Assembly (NCBI RefSeq): GCF_039889165.1
Contig: NZ_JAYMYY010000011.1
Span: forward strand, 36,602-100,601
Direction of reading: 5' to 3'
Source of the DNA: Pseudocitrobacter cyperus
Lineage (GTDB): Bacteria > Pseudomonadota > Gammaproteobacteria > Enterobacterales > Enterobacteriaceae
DNA length: 64,000 bases
Made by a program: the position numbers and the translations under genes. A model generated the notes under the pieces. That model was not told the DNA's origin and did no database searches. It was given only the letters and a program-made list of their open reading frames with translations. Shown here in pieces: positions 16,480 through 24,628 of the stretch; position 1 is the stretch's first letter, and each line of letters begins with the position of its first letter.

Positions 16480-17151
16480 TTACCCCCACAATCTCCGCGA
16501 ACTATCCTCAATCTTGCCGCTAAGTACCCGCTTCTGCATCGTTCTTGTCCAGCTTGTCGATAGCCCTGCCGCCGACATCAACCGATGATACTGCTCTTCA
16601 TCAAACGGCATATGCCAGGCAATCGCTGCCGCTTCATGCACGGAAACCTCACTCAGGCGCGACACCAGCTCCAGCGGGGCGTCGCCCGACACCAGCCCCG
16701 GCGCAATCACGCGATACAACCAGCCCACTTTGCCACGGCTTTGCATCTGTGAGGACATATCGGCAATGCCAAAATGGTAGTTCAGCTTGAAACACGGTGA
16801 ACGCGGCTGGCTGATCTGAATCAACGCCTCACCCCAGCGAAAGATATCGCCGATAAAGGCCTCTTTTTCGGTCAAACCGTGCGTAGAAAGATTTTCGCCA
16901 AACGCGGGCGCAAAAAAGAGATCGGCCTGAGCGGGAAATTCGCGCATCCACTCAGCGTAATGCTCGCGAGGATAGTGACACAGCGCGCGCTCCGGGCCGC
17001 CGTGAATTTTCTTCTCTGCCTGCTCATCACCCGCTAATCCCCGCTCAGTCAGCGTAAGTTCACCATCCACCTGTACTTTAGCAATCGCACTCGGGCGACT
17101 GCCCTTGTAGTCACGGATCGAGCCAATAAAAACATCAACCGGATACTGCAT
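16480..17151 (-). CDS. yiiM: MOSC-domain protein YiiM (N-hydroxylated base detoxification)
   Basis: Molybdenum-cofactor sulfurase C-terminal (MOSC) domain protein; in E. coli YiiM reduces N-hydroxylated purines such as 6-N-hydroxylaminopurine. It has 223 residues from MQYPVDVFIG at 17151; the ATG at 17169 adds MKQGGE without family support. Family landmarks are KIHGGPERALCHYP, the molybdenum-ligating cysteine segment QPRSPCFKLN, and the terminal three-helix motif. It is convergent with cpxA. Confidence 0.95.
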   Translation of the reverse strand: MQYPVDVFIGSIRDYKGSRPSAIAKVQVDGELTLTERGLAGDEQAEKKIHGGPERALCHYPREHYAEWMREFPAQADLFFAPAFGENLSTHGLTEKEAFIGDIFRWGEALIQISQPRSPCFKLNYHFGIADMSSQMQSRGKVGWLYRVIAPGLVSGDAPLELVSRLSEVSVHEAAAIAWHMPFDEEQYHRLMSAAGLSTSWTRTMQKRVLSGKIEDSSRRLWG

Positions 17152-17271
17152 TTCGCCACCCTGTTTCACGAAAATGATGAATTAAAGGCTCGCTGGTTGC
17201 AGGGGGAAATTCAATCTTTTTTTGCCGGAATGCATCACTGATTCATAACGCCCATGATTTCAACTAATTCA

Positions 17272-17298
17272 AATGACATAAATTATATTTATGTCATT
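17272..17298. promoter_or_regulatory. 27-bp perfect palindrome upstream of the TRAP operon
   Basis: Two perfect 12-base arms (aatgacataaat, 17272-17283, and its complement, 17287-17298) surround tat. The right arm runs into a TTGACA hexamer (17297-17302) that could be a -35 element. This looks like an operator for a dimeric repressor. It does not match the KdgR or ExuR/UxuR consensus I know, and no regulator gene is adjacent. The whole 17152-17480 gap is otherwise A+T-rich without a gene. Confidence 0.6.
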
Positions 17299-17480
17299 GA
17301 CATATAAGAAAAATAAATCGTTTTACAACTAAACAAATTCCTAAAGTTACGCTTTTAAGACCATTAACGCGCGATTACGCTTTTTTTGCCATTTCTTGCG
17401 TGGAGATGGCAGTAATTACAAGGTCATTGCCCGTCTTTGTCGGTAATTTCGCCGCGAAACTACATAACGTTGAGGGCCCT

Positions 17481-18461
17481 ATGAAATTACTACGGACAGT
17501 CAAAATAGTGCTGATGTTTTGTCTTTCACTACCCGCTATATCACATGCGGAGACAATGTTACGTCTCGCCTACGCAGAAAATAGCCAACCGGTGAAAGAT
17601 GCGCTGCGCTATCTGGGCGACCAGATAGAAGAAAAAACAAACGGTGATATCAAAGTGATGTATTTCCCTGACGGCCAACTGGGCGGTGAACGTGAACTCG
17701 TTGAACTGACTCAGGTTGGCGTAGTGGATATTACGAAAGTGTCATCCGGGTTGATGGAAAGCTTTTCCCCGATGTACGGGGTGTTCTCTCTTCCCTATCT
17801 TTTCGCCGATCGCGACGAATATTATCAAGTGATGGATAACCCGGAAGTCATGGCATCGGTCTATCAATCGACCGCGGCTCAGGGATTTATCGGTGTTGGC
17901 TGGTATGACTCCGGCGCACGTAACTTTTACATGAGTAAAGCCCCCGTGCGCGGCATCGCCGATCTTAAGGGCAAAAAGATCCGCGTCATGCAAAGCGAAA
18001 CCGCAATACGCACTATGAAGTTATTAGGCGCTTCCCCTATCGCAATGAGTCAGGCTGAAGTCTATACCTCACTTCAACAAGGGATCCTTGATGGAGCTGA
18101 AAATAATGAGTTTGCGCTGACCATCGCCCGGCATGGTGAAGTCGCCCGTTTTTATACCTACGACATGCACACGCGCATCCCCGATATCCTGCTGATGAGT
18201 TCACTGACGCTGGAGAAACTCACGCCCGAACAACAGCGCATTGTTCAGGATGCGATTAAAGCATCCATTGAGTTTGAGAAATCAGCATGGGACGCCGAAA
18301 TTGAAAAAAACCGGCAGCAGGCAATCAAAGACTTCAACGTGGAGTTTTTTGATATCGACATCAAACCTTTCCAGCAAGCGGTACAACCGATTTACGCCGA
18401 CCTGAAAAGCCGGCCCGAGCTGGATGCGCTTTATCAGAAAATACAGGCTGCTAAGCACTGA
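17481..18461 (+). CDS. TRAP transporter solute-binding protein (DctP family)
   Basis: Periplasmic receptor of a tripartite ATP-independent transporter for an organic anion. It has 326 residues from MKLLRTVKIV at 17481, with a signal peptide ending at SHA (residue 23). The GTG at 17400 would put 27 residues ahead of the signal peptide and is rejected; TGAGGG precedes 17481. The family's conserved substrate-carboxylate Arg segment (GKKIRVMQSE) and the ENNEF motif are visible. It heads an operon with DctQ- and DctM-type genes at the kdgT position of E. coli; the neighbouring KdgM-like porin suggests a uronate-type sugar acid, which is inference. Confidence 0.93.
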   Translation: MKLLRTVKIVLMFCLSLPAISHAETMLRLAYAENSQPVKDALRYLGDQIEEKTNGDIKVMYFPDGQLGGERELVELTQVGVVDITKVSSGLMESFSPMYGVFSLPYLFADRDEYYQVMDNPEVMASVYQSTAAQGFIGVGWYDSGARNFYMSKAPVRGIADLKGKKIRVMQSETAIRTMKLLGASPIAMSQAEVYTSLQQGILDGAENNEFALTIARHGEVARFYTYDMHTRIPDILLMSSLTLEKLTPEQQRIVQDAIKASIEFEKSAWDAEIEKNRQQAIKDFNVEFFDIDIKPFQQAVQPIYADLKSRPELDALYQKIQAAKH

Positions 18462-18477
18462 TAAGTAAGGATAAGAA

Positions 18478-18984
18478 ATGGATATAATCAGAAAATGGAT
18501 TGATAGGCTGCTGGAAATAGCCTGCTGCCTGGTGCTGGCGATGATGGTCGCCGTCTCCTGCTGGCAGGTCATCAGCCGCTATATTGTTGGCCAACCCAGC
18601 ACCATTACCGAAGAGCTTTTGCGTTTTTCTCTGGTCTGGATCTCCATGCTGGGGATGGCCTATGTCGCAGGTAAACAGCAACATATCAGCCTGACTATTC
18701 TCGTCGATAAAGTACCGGCAAAGTTACTTAATATCTGGACTATCGTCCTGCAACTGACCTTCATGGCCTTCTCTGTCTGGATTTTGATTATCGGCGGACT
18801 AAAAATATCAGCAATATCGATGTTACAGGTTTCACCCGCATTGCAGATCCCCATGGGGCAAGTCTATTACGCACTGCCGATTGCAGGCGTGTTAATCATC
18901 ATTTATAGCGTAATGAACATTATTGATTCTCTGCGCGCCATCTCTTCACCTTCCTCACTGCATGTGGAGAAACAACATGATTGA
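18478..18984 (+). CDS. TRAP transporter small permease (DctQ family)
   Basis: Four-helix membrane subunit that pairs with the large TRAP permease. It has 168 residues. The helices lie around 15-35, 45-65, 85-105 and 130-150, and the WQVISRY and EELLRFSLVWISMLG segments are typical of DctQ. It starts 16 bases after the binding-protein gene, with AAGGA just upstream, and its 3' end overlaps the next gene by 8 bases. Confidence 0.93.
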   Translation: MDIIRKWIDRLLEIACCLVLAMMVAVSCWQVISRYIVGQPSTITEELLRFSLVWISMLGMAYVAGKQQHISLTILVDKVPAKLLNIWTIVLQLTFMAFSVWILIIGGLKISAISMLQVSPALQIPMGQVYYALPIAGVLIIIYSVMNIIDSLRAISSPSSLHVEKQHD

Positions 18985-20284
18985 TCCGATTACCGCCTCA
19001 TTAACCTTGATCGGCGTTTTTATTGTTCTGTTGGCAATGGGCGCGCCAATTGGCCTCTGTATCGTCATCGCGTCCAGTTGCACGATGATGCTGGTGCTGC
19101 CGTTCGACATTTCTATGTTCGCAACCGCACAAAAGATGTTCTCCAGCCTTGATAGCTTTGCATTACTGGCCGTACCCTTCTTTGTGCTTTCCGGCGTAAT
19201 AATGAACAGCGGCGGCATCGCCACCCGACTGGTCAATTTTGCCAAACTGTTCACCGGTCGCCTGCCCGGCGCGCTGTCTTACACCAACATCGTCGGCAAT
19301 ATGATGTTTGGCGCAATTTCTGGCTCAGCCATTGCCGCATCAACCTCTATTGGCGGCGTACTGGTGCCCATGAGTGCGAAAGAGGGCTATAACCGTAGCT
19401 TTGCGGCCGCCGTCAACATCGCCTCTGCCCCCACCGGAATGCTCATTCCCCCCACCACGGCCTTCATCCTGTACGCTCTGGCCAGCGGCGGCACCTCTAT
19501 CGCTGCACTTTTTGCAGGTGGAATGGTTGCTGGCCTGCTGTGGGGTTTTGGCTGTATGGTTGTCACCTGGATCGTAGCGAAACGCCATAACTATCGTGTC
19601 TTTTTTGCTCTGCAAAAGGGGATGGCGCTGAAGGTAACGCTCGAAGCGGTACCGAGTCTGCTGTTAATTGTGATCATCGTAGGCGGCATCGTGAAGGGGA
19701 TTTTTACGGCGATTGAAGCCTCTGCTATTGCTGTGGTCTACACGATGTTCCTGACGCTAATCTGTTATAAGACGCTAAAACTTAAAGATATGCCGTCCGT
19801 ATTTATTCAGACAGTCGTCATGACCGGCGTCATCATGTTTCTTCTGGCAACATCTTCAGCCATGTCCTTTTCGATGTCGATTACCAATATTCCTGGCGCA
19901 TTAAGTCAGATGATTCTTGGCATATCAGAAAGTAAAACGCTGATTTTACTGGTTATCACAATCTTCCTGTTGATTATCGGCGCGTTTATGGATATTGGCC
20001 CGGCCATTCTGATCTTCACACCTATCTTATTGCCGATTATGGTGAAACTGGGGGTTGATCCGGTTCACTTCGGCATCATCATGATCTACAACCTGGCGAT
20101 CGGCACCATCACGCCCCCCGTCGGCAGCGGATTGTACGTGGGGGCAAGTGTCGGGAAGGTAAAAGTGGAAGAGGTATTGAAGCCCCTGATGCCGTTCTAC
20201 ATTGCAATTATCGGCGTACTGCTCATGATTACCTACCTGCCTGAATTAACCCTGTTCTTGCCGCGCCTGCTCGGCGTCATGTAA
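18977..20284 (+). CDS. TRAP transporter large permease (DctM family)
   Basis: Sodium-driven ion-transporter superfamily permease forming the translocation path. It has 435 residues and about 11-12 membrane helices. Recognisable family segments are FNPxxGAISGSAIAASTSIGG-like (here GAISGSAIAA), PPTTAFILY and the C-terminal GTITPPVGSGLYVG. The start at 18977 gives MIDPITASL; an upstream start at 18923 lies wholly inside the DctQ gene and is rejected. Confidence 0.94.
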   Translation: MIDPITASLTLIGVFIVLLAMGAPIGLCIVIASSCTMMLVLPFDISMFATAQKMFSSLDSFALLAVPFFVLSGVIMNSGGIATRLVNFAKLFTGRLPGALSYTNIVGNMMFGAISGSAIAASTSIGGVLVPMSAKEGYNRSFAAAVNIASAPTGMLIPPTTAFILYALASGGTSIAALFAGGMVAGLLWGFGCMVVTWIVAKRHNYRVFFALQKGMALKVTLEAVPSLLLIVIIVGGIVKGIFTAIEASAIAVVYTMFLTLICYKTLKLKDMPSVFIQTVVMTGVIMFLLATSSAMSFSMSITNIPGALSQMILGISESKTLILLVITIFLLIIGAFMDIGPAILIFTPILLPIMVKLGVDPVHFGIIMIYNLAIGTITPPVGSGLYVGASVGKVKVEEVLKPLMPFYIAIIGVLLMITYLPELTLFLPRLLGVM

Positions 20285-20288
20285 AACA

Positions 20289-20345
20289 AAAGCCCCTCTC
20301 ACTTATGCAGGGGCAAAAAAATCGGTTATCCGCAAGGATAACCGA
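20289..20345 (-). terminator. tandem terminator hairpins for the minus-strand porin gene
   Basis: Two stems, cggttatcc/ggataaccg (20323-20344) and gcccct/aggggc (20292-20314), are each followed on the minus strand by T-runs. They suit termination of the porin transcript; on the plus strand neither has a following T-run. Confidence 0.65.
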
Positions 20346-20383
20346 AAAAAGAAAAGTAAAAGCAAAAGCAGAGGAATTAATTA

Positions 20384-21055
20384 TCAGAAAGTATAACCAA
20401 TACCGACACGGAAACGCGTTTGACGTTCGTCGCTGGTACTTCTTACGGAGACGTTACCGACTTCAACAAACGGAGACCATTGGCCAATAAGATATGCCGT
20501 TCTGAAATTGTATTCATAATTAGTTTTACCATTATCAAACTGGTCATATTTATCGGCTTTTTTATAGATACCCTCCAGCGTCCAGTCAAAGTTATTCCAT
20601 TTATATCCGGCCCAGACATCCATACGGTTAATCTTATCGTCTTCGCGATCATCGGAAGAGCGGCGAACATATTCAAAACGGTAACGAGCACCCAACCACC
20701 AACTCTCATTGAGTGTCCAGGTCGCTCGTAAATAGGGTTTATAGTTCGAATAACCGTTACCCGCCTCCAGTACAAAACCGGGCTGCCAGGCAACATCGCC
20801 GGTTTTAAACTGATAGCTTACAGTATATTCATTGCCCTGCGTCTCCATATCGTTAAACGGACGGTCAGTATCATCACCGCCTGATTTCGCAATAGCTTCA
20901 ATAGCAAAGCCGAAGCCATTCCCAAAGCGATGGGAGATATAAGCACGGTCATAATTAGCTTTACTATCATCCAGATACTCATGACGAACGTCGACATATA
21001 CTGCATGAGCGCTGGTCGCCACCAGAGGTAAAAAGAGAAGAAGCGCTTTTTTCAT
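20384..21055 (-). CDS. KdgM-family oligogalacturonate-type outer-membrane porin
   Basis: Small monomeric 12-strand beta-barrel channel of the KdgM/NanC/OmpL family, used for acidic oligosaccharides. It has 223 residues with a signal peptide ending at AHA (residue 18). It then shows VDVRHEYLDD, alternating amphipathic strands rich in Arg and Tyr (such as WWLGARYRFEYVRR), and a C-terminal Phe (RFRVGIGYTF) as the BAM signal. It converges with the TRAP operon, so the two may form an outer/inner-membrane uptake route. The exact substrate is unknown. Confidence 0.9.
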   Translation of the reverse strand: MKKALLLFLPLVATSAHAVYVDVRHEYLDDSKANYDRAYISHRFGNGFGFAIEAIAKSGGDDTDRPFNDMETQGNEYTVSYQFKTGDVAWQPGFVLEAGNGYSNYKPYLRATWTLNESWWLGARYRFEYVRRSSDDREDDKINRMDVWAGYKWNNFDWTLEGIYKKADKYDQFDNGKTNYEYNFRTAYLIGQWSPFVEVGNVSVRSTSDERQTRFRVGIGYTF

Positions 21056-21607
21056 AAAATAATATCCATATTAATAGAGTTAAAAACATGCCGAAGGCAC
21101 TGTTGCTAAAACTAATATCCATATGAATTTAATACAATAGCATCATTTACTTTTAATTAAAATTTAGAAGCATTTCAAAAATATGAAACTAATAAATGAA
21201 AAACATATTCACCGAAATAAAACAAAAACTCAAAATAAATAATAATATAAATGCATCGAAACTGAAAAGTATCTTAAGTCAATGAATAAAATAGTAAATA
21301 GATCATTATATGGATTATTTATATATTTTTATTAGTTATTCTTTGCGTATATATTGGTAATTATTTTTTGTATTTCTTAAGATGAAATACAATATCTTAG
21401 CTGGAGTGCCACAAATCAAAAAACCATGGCACTCTGCCAAAGGAAAAATATATTTGTATATGCTAGCAGATTTTCCTTGCGCAACTGAAAACGATCCTGT
21501 GATCATCAGGTAAAAATATTTGTGATATGAATAAAAATAATTACCCAAACAGATTAAAACAACACGTCATGTTTAACAGCAGTACGCTCCTTAACATATC
21601 CAGACCC
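21056..21607. other. A+T-rich gap upstream of the porin gene with three inverted repeats
   Basis: No convincing gene lies between the porin start and the sodA terminator. The gap is strongly A+T-rich. It contains a perfect dyad TTGTATTTC/GAAATACAA (21369-21377, 21385-21393), a GAGTGCCA/TGGCACTC hairpin (21405-21412, 21427-21434) and AAGGAAAA/TTTTCCTT arms (from 21440 and 21471). The porin promoter must be near 21060-21120. The dyads may be operators or structured RNA. Confidence 0.5.
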
Positions 21608-21645
21608 AAAAAAAGCCCCTGCAGGTGTACCTTGCAGGGGCTTTA
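21608..21645 (-). terminator. rho-independent terminator of sodA
   Basis: An agcccctgca / tgcaggggct stem is followed on the minus strand by seven T, 38 bases after the sodA stop. Confidence 0.85.
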
Positions 21646-21682
21646 GCGCCTCACCATACAGTAAGGCTGGGTCAAATAAGAC

Positions 21683-22303
21683 TTATTTTTTAGCCGCGAA
21701 ACGTGCAGCCGCTTCGTCCCAGTTCACCACGTTCCAGAACTCTTTGATGTAGTCCGGGCGGCGGTTCTGGAATTTCAGGTAGTAAGCGTGTTCCCAAACG
21801 TCCAGGCCCACAATCGGGAAGCCAGAGGCGCCAGAGATAGCTTCACCCATCAGCGGGGAGTCCTGGTTTGCGGTGGAAACAACAGCCAGTTTGTCGCCTT
21901 TCAGCACCAGCCATGCCCAACCGGAACCGAAACGGGTTGCTGCCGCTTTTTCGAATTCTTCTTTAAATTTCTCAACAGAGCCGAAATCGCGCTCGATAGC
22001 CGCTTTCAGGTCTCCCTGCAGGGTAGTGCCTTTTTTCAGGCCTTTCCAGAACAGGCTGTGGTTAGCGTGGCCGCCAGCGTTGTTGCGCAGGAACGTTCTT
22101 TTTTCAGCCGGGATCTGATCCAGTTTGGTGATCAGCTCTTCAGCAGACAGAGAAGCGAACTCCGGCAGGCTTTCCAGCGCGGTATTCGCGTTGTTCACAT
22201 AGGTCTGGTGGTGTTTAGTGTGATGGATTTCCATCGTCTGCTTATCGAAGTGCGGTTCCAGAGCATCGTATGCATAAGGCAGTGATGGCAGGGTATAGCT
22301 CAT
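21683..22303 (-). CDS. sodA: manganese superoxide dismutase
   Basis: Cytosolic Mn enzyme that dismutates superoxide to hydrogen peroxide and oxygen. It has 206 residues, E. coli length, starting MSYTLPSLPYAYDALEP at 22303; the ATG at 22315 adds MEKI without support. Metal ligands His27 (EIHHTKHHQTY), His82 (ANHSLFW), Asp168 and His172 (LDVWEHAYY) are all present. A Fur box lies upstream; SoxRS, ArcA and RyhB control are known in E. coli. Confidence 0.98.
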   Translation of the reverse strand: MSYTLPSLPYAYDALEPHFDKQTMEIHHTKHHQTYVNNANTALESLPEFASLSAEELITKLDQIPAEKRTFLRNNAGGHANHSLFWKGLKKGTTLQGDLKAAIERDFGSVEKFKEEFEKAAATRFGSGWAWLVLKGDKLAVVSTANQDSPLMGEAISGASGFPIVGLDVWEHAYYLKFQNRRPDYIKEFWNVVNWDEAAARFAAKK

Positions 22304-22377
22304 AATCTTCTCCATTATTGTCGGGCGGCAAAGTGTTAACGCCGCGTAAGCAGTTGGTTCATTATAGTTAATTAAAT

Positions 22378-22396
22378 GATATTGAAAATGATTATC
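22378..22396 (-). promoter_or_regulatory. Fur box upstream of sodA
   Basis: A 19-base site matches GATAATGATAATCATTATC at 16 positions. It lies 75 bases upstream of the sodA ATG, as expected for iron repression of this gene. Confidence 0.75.
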
Positions 22397-22526
22397 AATG
22401 CCGTAGTTTTTATAAGGTTATAACTTTCAGTTATGTATCTGATTTTTAGGGGCTTACAGAGCGAAAAAGCCAGACCTATCAATGAAAAAGGCAGAATCGT
22501 CTCGCTTTCCGGACATCATGCAAAAA

Positions 22527-22542
22527 TGTGAAGCGACTCACT
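22527..22542 (+). promoter_or_regulatory. CRP site upstream of rhaT
   Basis: TGTGA-N6-TCACT matches the CRP consensus in all but the last base. The sodA-rhaT gap (22304-22673) also contains the divergent sodA promoter with its Fur box; the RhaS half-sites expected for rhaT I could not delimit exactly. Confidence 0.7.
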
Positions 22543-22673
22543 TCAATATTGCTCTGATGGTCATTTTTTGACTCGTCGTGGCAATTAACGGAAGGTTATT
22601 AAATCGCATACTTTTTAAGCTCAACGAGTTGGCAGGAAGCCTGAACCAACAATAAACCGTTGAGGAAACAATA

Positions 22674-23708
22674 ATGAATAATGCGATTATGATGGGCATT
22701 TTCTGGCATCTGATAGGCGCAGCCAGTGCAGCCTGTTTCTATGCCCCTTTCAAGAAGGTCAAACACTGGTCCTGGGAGACAATGTGGTCTGTTGGCGGCA
22801 TCGTGTCGTGGCTTATCCTTCCCTGGACAATCAGTGCCCTGCTGTTACCTGATTTCTGGGCCTATTACGGCTCCTTTAACGCCACAACCCTGCTGCCGGT
22901 GTTCCTGTTCGGCGCCATGTGGGGCATTGGCAATATCAACTATGGCCTGACGATGCGCTATCTGGGCATGTCGATGGGCATTGGAATAGCAATTGGCATT
23001 ACGTTGATTGTCGGCACGCTGATGACGCCGATTCTGAACGGCAGCTTTGATGTGCTCATCAATACCAAAGGCGGTCGCATGACGCTGCTGGGCGTACTGG
23101 TGGCGCTGATTGGCGTAGGGATAGTCACCCGCGCGGGTCAGTTGAAAGAGCGCAACATGGGCATTAAAGCGGAAGACTTTAACCTCAGGAAAGGGCTGCT
23201 GCTGGCGGTAATGTGTGGCATCTTCTCAGCGGGGATGTCATTTGCGATGAGCGCCGCAAAACCTATGCACGAAGCAGCCGCAGCGCTGGGCGTCGCTCCC
23301 CTTTACGTCGCACTGCCAAGCTATGTCGTAATCATGGGAGGCGGCGCGCTGATCAATCTCGGATTCTGCTTTATCCGTCTGGCAAAAGTGAAAACGTTGT
23401 CAGTAAAAGCTGACTTCTCGCTGGCAAAACCGCTGATCATTACCAACGTATTACTCTCCGCGTTGGGCGGCCTGATGTGGTATTTGCAGTTCTTCTTTTA
23501 TGCCTGGGGCCACGCCAAAATCCCGGCGCAATATGAATACATTAGCTGGATGCTGCACATGAGCTTCTACGTACTGTGCGGTGGCCTGGTGGGGCTGATA
23601 CTGAAAGAGTGGAACAACGCGGGTCGCCGCCCGGTGGGTGTGCTGAGCGTCGGCTGCGTGGTGATTATCATCGCGGCGAATATTGTAGGGCTGGGGATGG
23701 CCAGTTAA
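22674..23708 (+). CDS. rhaT: L-rhamnose-proton symporter RhaT
   Basis: Ten-helix inner-membrane transporter of the drug/metabolite superfamily that imports L-rhamnose with protons. It has 344 residues, the E. coli length, starting MNNAIMMGIFWHLIGAAS after GAGGAAAC. Conserved segments include MWGIGNINYGLTMRYLGMSMG and CGIFSAGMSFAMSAAKP. Its stop abuts the rhaR stop on the other strand with no spacer. Confidence 0.98.
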   Translation: MNNAIMMGIFWHLIGAASAACFYAPFKKVKHWSWETMWSVGGIVSWLILPWTISALLLPDFWAYYGSFNATTLLPVFLFGAMWGIGNINYGLTMRYLGMSMGIGIAIGITLIVGTLMTPILNGSFDVLINTKGGRMTLLGVLVALIGVGIVTRAGQLKERNMGIKAEDFNLRKGLLLAVMCGIFSAGMSFAMSAAKPMHEAAAALGVAPLYVALPSYVVIMGGGALINLGFCFIRLAKVKTLSVKADFSLAKPLIITNVLLSALGGLMWYLQFFFYAWGHAKIPAQYEYISWMLHMSFYVLCGGLVGLILKEWNNAGRRPVGVLSVGCVVIIIAANIVGLGMAS

Positions 23709-24563
23709 TCAGGCAATCACTCCGGTACGATGACGCCAGTGCCCTGGCGTCATTCCTACCTCGCGGTTAAACACCACCGAAAAGTAGTTACTGTCCTCAA
23801 AACCACACTGCATCGCAACTTCTCCGATCATCAATTCTGTATGCTGCAAAAGGTACTGCGCGTGACAGATGCGCAACTGGCGCAAATAGTGATTCACTGT
23901 CATCCCCGTCTGCTGACGAAACTGCTGGCGCAACGCGCGTTCACTGCACCCCTCCTGCGAACAAAACTGCTCCAGTGAGAAGGGGCGATTCAGGCTGCCG
24001 GAAAGCGCGGTGAGCAGCCTGTCCAGCAACGCTTCGCTCTGCGTCGCGTCGAGATTATCGGTCGCATACCGATAACGTTTAAAGGAGACCACCAGTTGCG
24101 CAAACAGCAACTCCGCCATCTCGTTGGCTAATGGTTCATCCTTGCGGCTTTCATGTTCCAGTTGAGTGATTATTTGCCGGGTATGGGCCATACCGGTGCT
24201 ACCGATTCGCCAGTGCGGCGTCCAGGCGCTGCCGTTCAGGCCAGGCAGGTAGTTTTGCCAGTCAAGGTTAAGCTTCAGCCGCTCGGGGCAGTAGATAATA
24301 TTCTGCAAAACCAGATCGTTAACCGAGGCGTATGCATGTTTATCTTCCGCCCGGATATAGAAGAGATCGCCGCGCGTGATGCGATAGGGGCGATCGTTGA
24401 GGATGTGCAGGCCATTGCCGCGCCAGACCAGCACCAGTTCGCAAAACTCATGGGTATGTTCGGCAAAAACATTTTGTGGATAGCGATCGGCCACCGCAAC
24501 CGCCTGCCCGGGGCGGGCAAAAAATTCCTCTTTTCGTAGAATAAAGTGATCAGACACTGCCAT
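23709..24563 (-). CDS. rhaR: AraC-family activator RhaR
   Basis: Rhamnose-responsive activator of the rhaSR promoter. It has 284 residues. An N-terminal cupin sensor (EHTHEFCELVLVWRGNG) precedes two helix-turn-helices near the C-terminus (SERALRQQFRQQTG and IGEVAMQCGFEDSNYFS). It is the second gene of rhaSR, 65 bases after rhaS, and is convergent with rhaT. Confidence 0.97.
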   Translation of the reverse strand: MAVSDHFILRKEEFFARPGQAVAVADRYPQNVFAEHTHEFCELVLVWRGNGLHILNDRPYRITRGDLFYIRAEDKHAYASVNDLVLQNIIYCPERLKLNLDWQNYLPGLNGSAWTPHWRIGSTGMAHTRQIITQLEHESRKDEPLANEMAELLFAQLVVSFKRYRYATDNLDATQSEALLDRLLTALSGSLNRPFSLEQFCSQEGCSERALRQQFRQQTGMTVNHYLRQLRICHAQYLLQHTELMIGEVAMQCGFEDSNYFSVVFNREVGMTPGHWRHRTGVIA

Positions 24564-24628
24564 ACCTCACGACGAATAACGCGTTATTATCGCTGCTCTA
24601 TGACAAAAAAACGTTGATAGCTCCCGCG

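Noticed and set aside
17400..17480. GTG at 17400 as the start of the TRAP binding protein
   Set aside because: It would place 27 polar residues before an otherwise perfect signal peptide; ATG 17481 has its own ribosome-binding site.
21336..21548. 70-codon frame on the minus strand in the porin-sodA gap
   Set aside because: Composition simply reflects A+T-rich DNA (Tyr, Ile, Phe, Lys), with no ribosome-binding site, and it crosses several hairpins.
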